Positions 55,974-64,000 of a stretch of DNA of 64,000 nucleotides are shown in pieces. The notes beneath the pieces are model-generated. The model was not told where the DNA came from, did not search any database, and saw nothing but the letters and a program-made list of their open reading frames with translations. Source of the stretch: Pestalotiopsis fici W106-1 (lineage: Eukaryota > Ascomycota > Sordariomycetes > Amphisphaeriales > Sporocadaceae); assembly GCF_000516985.1 (NCBI RefSeq), contig NW_006917093.1, positions 2,852,001-2,916,000 on the forward strand. Reading direction: 5' to 3'. Positions within the stretch are counted from its first letter, which is position 1. Each line of letters begins with the position of its first letter. A program made the translations under genes and the position numbers.

Positions 55974-58557
55974 GGTTACGGTTGGACAGCGATTGCCGCT
56001 GTTATTTATCTTGAGGTACGGTATAGATATGCAATGACTCTTATCAAGTGCATGAATTGTATCGGGGTCTTTGGTGGGTTGTTATGCCAGATGCAGGTGG
56101 ATTGTTTGTAATGGCTGCAATTGTTGCTGGGGTTAGTCCAATGATGACTGTTGACGAGATTGTAGTTGCAATTGTGAACAGTGCTTCAGTCACTGTGTAG
56201 TGCCTGAGGGATATCTGATTGCCAGCAAAAATAAAATTTTGGAAGCAGCTGGGATTCAAATGTGATTGCAGCTGGTGAAAGAATCGTGGTGACGATGAGC
56301 CGTTTGTGGAAGCGGTAATGGGGTTTATGCGTCTCAAAGGCAACGGCTGTATGAGGCACGTTAGTTTGGACGAATCTCGAGGGGAGAAACTGAGCAGCTT
56401 TCAAGAAAGACAAAATCAATTTCGGGAGAAAAATCGTTGGGAGAAGATTTGACGGGGGCGACTGACTTGAATCGATCGAGTAGTTGGAGTGGGTGGATGG
56501 GTGGATGGTCGAATGAATTCTCGAATGAATGAGACTTTGCATGTAGAAGTGGGAGCAGGCAAGGAAGGAAGGATGGTGGTTTTTTTTTTTTTAAGCAAAG
56601 GCCCGTCTGTTTCCTTAGCCCAGACACGCTCTTGAGGGTGACTCGGGCGTGGTACTTTGTTCTGCAGCCTTGATTTTCAACGCGTGAGGAGGGGAAGGGG
56701 GAAAAAAAAGTGCAAACGCCTTACCACGGGTCACAGAGCATGGATCTGATGCGTGGCGGGAAATGGGGAGACAATGAACACACGGCTGCAGAGAAGTGGT
56801 GTTGAGAATGCAGTATTCCTCTTCCATGCCTTTGATGAAGCTGTGATGCGTAAGAAATCCAGGACTTACTTGATTATCTCAGGCGGTCGGCTGGCCTGTT
56901 GGACAGAAAGCTTGCTTTGTATGTGCACGAGTGATTGAAGTGGATGAAGAGTGCAAATGGAATGGGGCACGAAGGAAATAATATCTGGCGAATCTTTGGA
57001 CTTTGAGCTACCGGCGAAGTCCAGAACCAGATTTGGATTGTTCTCTTTTGGTCCAGAGATTTGGATTGTTCAATGGCCGAGATCACTGGATGACGCTGCG
57101 GAAGTGGGTCCAACGTACCAGAATTTGGATGATTTTTTTTTTCTCAAGTCGTTGTCGTTTGCATTTTGATGATGCCTATTATTCTACGGTCATCTGAGCC
57201 AGTACTCCTCCTCTCTGGTCCTGGCAAACTAGGTGTGAAGTGATGGACATGCTCGATACTAGAAACAATGGGCCACCAGGGTCTCGATGGGCGTAAAATA
57301 CTTCTTATTCTATCCAAATGGCATTCAAAAGGCAGATTGAGAGAGGCAAGACATGAATGGGAGGAATAGAGTCGATCAGGCACACAAGTTCATGTTAGAA
57401 TTTGTCATTTGTATCCTCAAGAATACCATTGAAGTAGCCTGTCTTTCTCGAGTTACTGACTGCTGTTCCTCTCACAACAACACTGCCAGTCTGCATTACG
57501 CCAAGATGGATTCTTCTCACTGCATTATGTCAGCCTATGCTCAGGAGTTAAGATAGCAATGTCAGCCTGGGTGACAAATTTCCAGTCGACACCACAAGCA
57601 TGTCCATCATTGACCTTTTTGTCTTGAATGAGTATTGCATCTCTACAGGACGATCTAAGCATAAAACTTGGAAGCATCTGAGGTTCAACACCCCAAATCA
57701 CAATAATTGTGCCCTTAGATAATTTCAAACAATATCAGTCACCTGCTCTATGATTGATCGTGGCTTGACTTCAATATTATCCAAATGCACATTCGTTCCC
57801 CTTGTTATGCATTTGGCACCATACTTATCTACCTTGCCTAGGTAACTTCACGAATAACACAGCACTATCAATCACAAATCAATCACACTTGTACCATAAC
57901 TCCACACAATGGTATGTGGTCGTCCCGCCCGTGTCTGCAGGCAGTACAGGCCGACGGGTCCAGGCGCCAAAGCCAAGACCACACCTCTATCTATCATTTA
58001 CCCGAAAATCCACATTGCCGACGCGGACAAGGACCCCCGGGGGGATAACCGGGGCCGAGTAGCCGCATATCGTGAAGGATTGACGAGTCAGCACTCGACA
58101 TTGCGCTAGAATACTTACGGAGCTCCTATATGCCTATGACTGGAAAGGTGCTTAGGTTGTTCTGCCCTTACGAGCAGTATTGTTCTCGAAAGCCTGTCGT
58201 AGAGCACAACCCACGACGACACGTCAGTTTCTACATTGTTTCTCCTGCAACGGTGAAATCAAGGCGCATGATAAGTTGGAGATCTGTATTTTGGTCACGG
58301 ACAGAATATTGGATATTTGGAAGTTTATTCTCCTTTTATTAGATGCAAAACCTAAAGGGCCACGTCGATAAGCCCAGACGAGCCTTCCGTTTAGTTCAAT
58401 TCCAAAGAGCATCCAAACACTTCTTCGGGTGTCGTGCCAACGGCTCTGTTTTACTCCTACAATTCTTCAGATGACCCAGCTGTATGTTTGCACCATCGAC
58501 TCATTAGATAGATTGCTCTCTACATTCGATTCATAGTCTATGCGCTCAATGTCCGTA
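55974..58557. other. Intergenic region upstream of the OTU gene
   Basis: 2.6 kb with the OTU promoter at its left. T/A homopolymer runs occur near 56579-56593 and 57127-57135. One short frame (57909-58109) vaguely recalls the start of a Zn2Cys6 factor (see findings). Otherwise no gene. Confidence 0.45.
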
Positions 58558-61500
58558 CTAGGGAGTGGTCGTTCCTCCATGAATCTCGGACAAGAGATCA
58601 GTAAACTGCTTCTTCTCGACGTTTTGCGCATGCATCTTGACGTTTTCGAGCAGGTCCTCCTGCACCGCCGTCTTTCCCGAAGCCCTGATGATTCGCCAGG
58701 CTCGGCGAAACTCATCTCTGATAGAGACAATCCCGTGGTGAGTTACTGTGCGGGCTACATTGTGATCATGCTCAAATGGGTCCTCGATGGCGAACAGGTA
58801 ACGGTGCCGAACCTCCTTCACCTCTTGGGGTTTGGCTGCAATATCGGATCTGACCTGGCCATCTGGTAAACTCTTTTGTTCGTCATTCTGACCGCCTTCT
58901 GCAGCCGATCGCGCCATAGATGCATCAGCCGGCTTCAAAGGGACTCCCGTGTCTGGCGCAGTCGGGGTGGGTGGAGCACCCATTTGTGTTTGCATCACAG
59001 TCTTTGCCTGTACCCAGTTTTTCTCTTGTTTGCTGAGAAGGCCTCCAGGCGTTCTGAGACTAATGACATCTCGGCCCCAATCGAAGCCTCGCTTTTGTAT
59101 CGTACTCATCATATTGTTTTGCGCATAATATTCAAAGAATCCCCTCATTAAGTAACCGATAGAATCTCTATTGGCATTGAGAACGCCTTCTTGCGAAAGG
59201 CGCTGGATCTCATTCTCGTTGCGCCAGAAACGTACATTGCGTCCTTTGCAGGTCGTAATACCTTCAAGTTCCCCAGGTGGTAGTTGAGGGTCCTCCGGAG
59301 CGAGGATTTGCAAATTGGGACACACAAACGGCTGAATGACGTTGACCAGATAATGTATCACCATTAATACATAGCCATAACTGCTGAGAGTGCCTCGGTA
59401 TGGGGTGTTGATGTCTCTGGCTTTGGCCCAATGCTTGACGAAGAGCACCATGGGCCTGACACGCGGGTCAGTAGCTGCATAGCATCGAAGCAAGTGACTG
59501 TTCTGGAGGGCAAGGTCGGCGGAAAAGTTGATGTCACACTGAACACCAATTCCTGACTGCGGAAACTCGAGTCGGTCATGGTAGCGATCCTTAGGCTGAT
59601 TCGGTGCAAGCTGACCAGGGCTCGGCAATTCCAATATTCTGCGGTAGACTTGCCTCAGCGAGTCGTCGACTGGGAGGCGGTATTCATGACCATCAACTGC
59701 AGGGGTCTGAACCAGATCGCTGCGAAGAAATTGAATGTACTCCTTGATCAAGGGGACATCATCCTCACTGTAAAGACCGCCCTTCTCAACTGCCCTTGCG
59801 TAATCATTGGCGAGATGTAGGCTTCCATGTCTCCGAGCCACATCTTTCAGGTCCTTCGTGCCTGTGTTACGGACAAAGACTTCGCATTTCTCCCTTATCT
59901 CCTGATCATCGATTCCAGAAACGTAGTATCCAATAATTGGTGAAGTCAATTCTGAAGACGAATGAGGAGCAATTCTCAGCTGGGCCATGACCTTGCTAGC
60001 ACGGCCAAAATAATCTGCAGCCGACTCATAGGGTTCCTGTTGCAATTGCATCAACTGGACAGACGGGATCTTTCGCAACTTCTCCAGAACCAGGAACATC
60101 TCCTTGTTAAAGGTAAGCGGGTCCAGGCCAAAGTACCGTGTTCTATGAAACTCGGACCACCAATGCACTGTTCTTGCATGTGATTGTTCAGAGCGTGGGT
60201 CACTCTCGTGTATGACTCTGTTCTCCCAAAGCATGACCAGTTTCTCGCCTTCGGCCATATTACAGACTCCGTGTAATGTCCTCCAGTTTGACAAGTCGCC
60301 TTTGCTGGCAAAAGATGGATGTAGCATCAAACGGTTCCGCAGAGCAGTATCATTCAAGCCCTCGACAAAGGAACTGCTAACCTGGTCCAAAAGATGAAAT
60401 TCTTTGGCAGTAAAGACGCTGATATTTGAATGTGTTATGTCATGGCCACCAAGTTGTCGCAGAATCTTCTTGGCCTGGTTGTGATACGCGAGTAAAGTCT
60501 GATTGTGAGACTGCTTCAGCGAAGATAACAAGTGTTGACGTGAAGCATCTTTGTCCTTTTTCGGCACGGCATCGTTCTCAGCTTGTACTCCTGTAGCGGG
60601 GATGGCTGTGTCTTGTGGTATGGTTTCTGACTGCTGCTTGAATGTCTGTTCGTCAGATGGAGCATCGACCGTGTTTTCTTCGGCAGCATTGGCATCATCA
60701 TCCGTCAAGCCCTGTTCCCATTTTCTGCGCTCTTCAAGAAGAGCAGAGTGAAGTTGCTGGCCAGGCTTTTCGCACAATTTGATGATTGGAACTCTGGTCC
60801 GGGTTAGAAGCCGTGCACCAAAACCAGCATCAAGCAAGGCTCTTTCTATAAGCCTTGGTATAGGGGAATCGGGAGAATCCGGGGGGATCTTGGAATTCGG
60901 AGATACAAGGCCCAGATCCATATCGGCAGCTTTGGTGGCAAATCCAGAAGCCAAGCTTCCAAAACACGCCAGTCGTACGCTGTACGGTTGGAAATCTGGC
61001 ATCTGGTTGATGTTGACCTCAAAATCGGACACGACGGCGCGACAAATGAGCTCGACATGGCCCCGAAATCTGTCCTTTTCGAGTATTTCGTCGTGGTCAA
61101 TTTCAGCACCGTGAAGTACTGCCATGCAAAGATGCTCTAGAAGTCCAGACTGTGCAGCTAGCTCCTCAGGTCTGACTTGATACTGTCGATGTCCATCCGG
61201 ATTGTAAAGCGTTCCGTGCGCGTTTCGTGGAGGTCTTCCACCAAAGCTGTCTGCCTGCATAACGTTTACTCCCCGGCTGTGAGATCCGTCCTGTTGCTGA
61301 GGTTGCGATCTCCAGTTCTGTTGAACATGAGCTGGTGACGTGGAGGACGTAGCAGCAGCATTAAAACTGCGATTCTGCTGTGGATGATGATTGGACTGGA
61401 AAGCTGCACGGGACCCAGAAGGCACATGGCCTTGAGCATTGTGAAAGCCAGCCTGATTTTGACTGGGACGGCTTTGATGGAAGCTCGAATCGCGCCCTCT

Positions 61501-61803
61501 CTGAAACCCTGGTTGATTGGGGTAAGGTTTCGCAGACTGGGACGTTGTTGCTCTGGGGTCGATATCTATGGTCATGCGAGAGCTCATCTGGCGACGCTGT
61601 GCTTGATTGGGGCGCTTTCTGCCCTTATTTGGCGCCGACGGGGTAGTTTGGCCATCAGACTCTTGCATGGTATTCAGCGAGCCCGGATGGACCTGATTTG
61701 ATGAGGAGACAGCCTCTGTATTGTTCAGTATCAGGTTGCGCAGATGGTCCTCGAGAGGTGCCCCAGATTGGTGTTGTGTAGCCATCATGTCAGAAAGACT
61801 CAT
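58558..61803 (-). CDS. Cid1/Cut-type non-canonical nucleotidyltransferase with large catalytic-core insertion
   Basis: Intronless, 1081 residues. It should add short U- or C/U-rich tails to RNA 3' ends, as CutA/CutB do in Aspergillus, or act as a poly(A) polymerase. The N-terminal ~210 residues are Gln/Ser/Asn-rich and disordered. The transferase core starts near 280 with ACFGSLASGFATKAADMDLG: GS motif, then D-x-D at about 293-295. The third catalytic Asp lies in GVQCDINFSADLALQNSHLL near 756, about 460 residues later instead of the ~60 in Cid1, so some 400 residues are inserted. The fold resumes with RPMVLFVKHWAKARDINTPY, LSSYGYVLMVIHYL and the PAP-associated domain (RDSIGYLMRGFFEYYAQ). The C-terminal tail is charged and ends in a helical stretch. 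Substrate nucleotide cannot be told from sequence alone. Confidence 0.88.
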   Translation of the reverse strand: MSLSDMMATQHQSGAPLEDHLRNLILNNTEAVSSSNQVHPGSLNTMQESDGQTTPSAPNKGRKRPNQAQRRQMSSRMTIDIDPRATTSQSAKPYPNQPGFQRGRDSSFHQSRPSQNQAGFHNAQGHVPSGSRAAFQSNHHPQQNRSFNAAATSSTSPAHVQQNWRSQPQQQDGSHSRGVNVMQADSFGGRPPRNAHGTLYNPDGHRQYQVRPEELAAQSGLLEHLCMAVLHGAEIDHDEILEKDRFRGHVELICRAVVSDFEVNINQMPDFQPYSVRLACFGSLASGFATKAADMDLGLVSPNSKIPPDSPDSPIPRLIERALLDAGFGARLLTRTRVPIIKLCEKPGQQLHSALLEERRKWEQGLTDDDANAAEENTVDAPSDEQTFKQQSETIPQDTAIPATGVQAENDAVPKKDKDASRQHLLSSLKQSHNQTLLAYHNQAKKILRQLGGHDITHSNISVFTAKEFHLLDQVSSSFVEGLNDTALRNRLMLHPSFASKGDLSNWRTLHGVCNMAEGEKLVMLWENRVIHESDPRSEQSHARTVHWWSEFHRTRYFGLDPLTFNKEMFLVLEKLRKIPSVQLMQLQQEPYESAADYFGRASKVMAQLRIAPHSSSELTSPIIGYYVSGIDDQEIREKCEVFVRNTGTKDLKDVARRHGSLHLANDYARAVEKGGLYSEDDVPLIKEYIQFLRSDLVQTPAVDGHEYRLPVDDSLRQVYRRILELPSPGQLAPNQPKDRYHDRLEFPQSGIGVQCDINFSADLALQNSHLLRCYAATDPRVRPMVLFVKHWAKARDINTPYRGTLSSYGYVLMVIHYLVNVIQPFVCPNLQILAPEDPQLPPGELEGITTCKGRNVRFWRNENEIQRLSQEGVLNANRDSIGYLMRGFFEYYAQNNMMSTIQKRGFDWGRDVISLRTPGGLLSKQEKNWVQAKTVMQTQMGAPPTPTAPDTGVPLKPADASMARSAAEGGQNDEQKSLPDGQVRSDIAAKPQEVKEVRHRYLFAIEDPFEHDHNVARTVTHHGIVSIRDEFRRAWRIIRASGKTAVQEDLLENVKMHAQNVEKKQFTDLLSEIHGGTTTP

Positions 61804-63732
61804 GAGGGCTGAGCCAAAGCCGAAACAATGTCGTTGTCTCTATGAGTGGCCCAGATCTGTCTTGAGCGAACTTCAGTGTCGCTGTTTCAGGCCTTCTCCC
61901 CTACTGTGAACATTCGATTGTTGAATCCAGTTCAAAATAAAGTGGGCACGTAGCTATGAGAATGAAAGAGCGAGAGGCCCTTGGGGAGATCCAAGACAAC
62001 AACAAAATACCGACAGTAGAAATCTGCAAGCAGTTCGAGGCGTTGTTCGAAACGTGTCTAGTGTGTTTGGTGTTCCAGCTGCGGTTCCTTTCAAGACGTC
62101 TCATTCAAGAAGGCTACGCCGAGACCAGATTGGTAGACATTGGCATTCGTCGCCAGAACTCTCCCACTTCTGGTGTCTATGTTGCTAAAGCAGAAAGTGA
62201 GGAGGATGAAGAAGAGGCCAGCAGAGGCCTACGAGATAGCGCTAAGATCGTGATGGCCATATTAGTTTGATCGAATTTGCAAAATGGGTAAACTTGGAGT
62301 GGACAGACACATACTCGTCAAATAGTGAGTGACATGGACTTCGCTGCAGATGTCACAAAAGCGGGGAGCACAACAACAATGGCCAACAAACGTTTTTGAT
62401 ATCGGCTCCTGGATATTCCTAGTCGGTAAGGGTTGAACAAATAAATATCCTAATGACGACTTGTGTGTAAAGATTCAGATCGAAGCTATGCGACAAAGTC
62501 CAATGACTCCACCAACGTTCGTTTTGTGGGAAGTCTTGGTGATTGGGTGTTTTTATGCAGTGGCATGAGCTTGACGGACTGGAGCTGAGGTGGGTAAGGG
62601 TACGTACAAGGAATGAGGTAGCTCCACGGGTCTAGACGCCGTGGTGGCACTGCACATATTCTGTGTACACTACACCACTGCGTACCTGCAAACAGTGGCC
62701 GCCAGGCAGGCAAAGGCTAATAACCGGAGAGCGTAGCGCCACTTTTATTCACTACATGCACCCAGCTAGGCAGGTATTGATGCATATGTAGCAGCATAGA
62801 CCAGATGAATATTATCGTAACTGGACTTTTTGTAGACGGAACTCAAAAGTGAATACCACAAAATCTTGTGAGATTGCAGCGATTTGGAATACATATCATC
62901 TCCAGATATGTACACAGAGTACATGATCCTTTACCAAAAAAAATATAAACCCGATGAGTAAAGAGTGACAAGCCGTTAACAGAATTGCAGGTCAGTCTCA
63001 ATTTTAGCTATCACTAGCGCAAAAAGCAATAAGCTCGGTTGTTGCAAGACAAACGCTGTATCACTGTAAACAGCACAAACTAGAGGTACTTGCAGCTTAT
63101 TCACTACTGCTACCTTTTTCCAGCCCAGTTGCTGCGAAAAGTACTTGGCCAGTGACGTCTGCCTTGTACCTACATGATGTACCTAGCTGTATGACGGGAC
63201 TGGAGTTTGTAATGTAGGCAGCACAGAACAATTGCAGGCCTGCACTCCAGCATCTCCGCCCAGCAGATTCCTTGTCGGACCTTCATTCATTCATTCCACT
63301 GCCGGCCTTTGTCATTGTTGCCGCATCCGACCATCAACTTCATAATTGCCACCACCTTCACTGCGTCTAGGCGCACAGCGGCCGAGGAACGCTTTTTGCC
63401 CCCTTGCCCGCCCTGCTGTGCAAATTGAGGCCGTCGCGACGAGACAAGCGCGCTCATCCGGTTCGCTACACCTCTACCGATAAAACTTGCGGGCAGCTGC
63501 CTACCTAGGTCCTGTGCAACAGCCTGCTCATCCCGCATCGCTGTTACACCAGCATACGCTTTACACCATCGAGTCTGCCTCACTGATGCCGCCCGGATGT
63601 TTATGAGAAATCTGCGATAGCAATCATCACTGGGGGTTACGGCGCTACATACCTTTGCCTTGAACGCCATCCACGCGGTCTTCGCGCCCTCCATTTTCCG
63701 AGCCACAGTCGACGCGATATAACCTTCTCGCA
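61804..63732. other. Divergent intergenic region upstream of two genes
   Basis: 1.9 kb between the minus-strand nucleotidyltransferase and the plus-strand Pro-rich gene, so it holds both promoters. CTACCTAGG and CCTACATGATGTACCTAG words occur near 63165-63190 and 63501. No convincing gene. Confidence 0.45.
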
Positions 63733-64000
63733 ATGAGCGCGTCACCTGCCAATGGCCCCAATGGCCAAGGCCCAACACCACCTCAAGGGAAAGCACCGGT
63801 TCCCCGGCGCCGACCGGCCAAGGCAAACCCCTTCCGCCCGGTGCAGAAACCACATGCTCGCCCCGCAGCTGTTCACGCTCCAGGAACTCCGCTGCCTGCC
63901 AGCTCTAAAGGCGTCCCCCCCAAGCCTCCTGTCCCGAAGCCTCTAGGAAATTCCCAAAGTCAGCAGAACTTCGAGGAGGATCGTCAGAAGTATGGTGGCT
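63733..64000 (+). CDS. N-terminus of a Pro-rich basic protein, cut by window edge
   Basis: Frame opens at ATG 63733 (TCGCAATGAGC context) and is uninterrupted to the window end, 89 codons. It reads MSASPANGPNGQGPTPPQGK, then basic Pro-rich text (PVPRRRPAKANPFRPVQKPH, KPPVPKPLGNSQ) and QQNFEEDRQKYGG. Such a Pro/Arg-rich head ahead of an acidic turn is disordered. It recalls N-termini of fungal general transcription factors such as the TFIIF large subunit, but that is a weak guess from memory because the folded part lies outside the window. The frame is open through the whole visible part and composition is gene-like. Confidence 0.5.
   Translation, partial: MSASPANGPNGQGPTPPQGKAPVPRRRPAKANPFRPVQKPHARPAAVHAPGTPLPASSKGVPPKPPVPKPLGNSQSQQNFEEDRQKYGG

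Noticed and set aside
1..64000. CRISPR array, rRNA operon or intact transposon
   Set aside because: No direct repeats with regular spacing, no rRNA sequence, and no transposase, integrase or reverse transcriptase frames were seen.

Overview
The window looks like nuclear DNA of a filamentous ascomycete. The genes are monocistronic, lie on both strands, and carry short introns of about 45-70 bp with GTAAGT-like donors and CAG/TAG acceptors. Gene content (class VI-like chitin synthase, fungal nitrate reductase, cellobiose dehydrogenase with a CBM1, DUF7102, DUF1961, MARVEL and GPI proteins) and one AT-rich block point to Pezizomycotina. Sordariomycetes, probably Hypocreales, is my inference and is not proven here. 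All gene models were assembled by eye. Where I list exons, the reading frame closes exactly across every junction.

Layout. 1-2256 (-): 5' part of a chitin synthase-like GT2 enzyme, followed by a long gene-poor stretch with one coding-like remnant (5557-5838). 6004-9983 (-): UPF2/NMD2, the nonsense-mediated decay scaffold. 9984-13214: intergenic DNA with an AT-rich, RIP-like block holding a 100-N gap, then a nitrate-type promoter. 13215-15970 (+): nitrate reductase. 16308-16969 (-): DDR48-like disordered stress protein. 18175-20874 (-): DUF7102 protein with an XPF/ZIP2-like tail. 21884-22614 (+): MARVEL membrane protein. 23220-24050 (+): decayed MYND-finger gene behind a second 100-N gap. 24520-25995 (+): bZIP factor. 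26538-26801 (-): small Arg-rich triple-repeat protein. 27400-28884 (-): five-knuckle CCHC protein.

30461-33549 (+) and 34427-36062 (-) form a convergent pair: secreted cellobiose dehydrogenase and secreted aldose 1-epimerase. Both act on sugar anomers outside the cell. 36736-41764 (-): ABCC/MRP-type ABC transporter. 42445-43251 (-): mitochondrial Mpv17-family protein. 43879-44586 (-): DUF1961 protein. 45090-48322 (-): NMA111 HtrA-like protease, with an upstream in-frame segment that reads like a mitochondrial presequence. 49937-50938 (-): cysteine-rich GPI-anchored surface protein. 53277-55973 (-): OTU-fold protein. 58558-61803 (-): Cid1/Cut-type nucleotidyltransferase with a large insertion in its catalytic core. 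63733-64000 (+): start of a Pro-rich basic protein cut by the window edge.

No CRISPR array, rRNA, convincing tRNA or intact transposon was seen. The genes do not form one biosynthetic cluster. Most are housekeeping genes interspersed with a few lineage-specific ones. The best leads are the split nucleotidyltransferase, the XPF-like DUF7102 protein, the possible dual targeting of NMA111, the CDH/mutarotase pair and the Arg-rich repeat protein.
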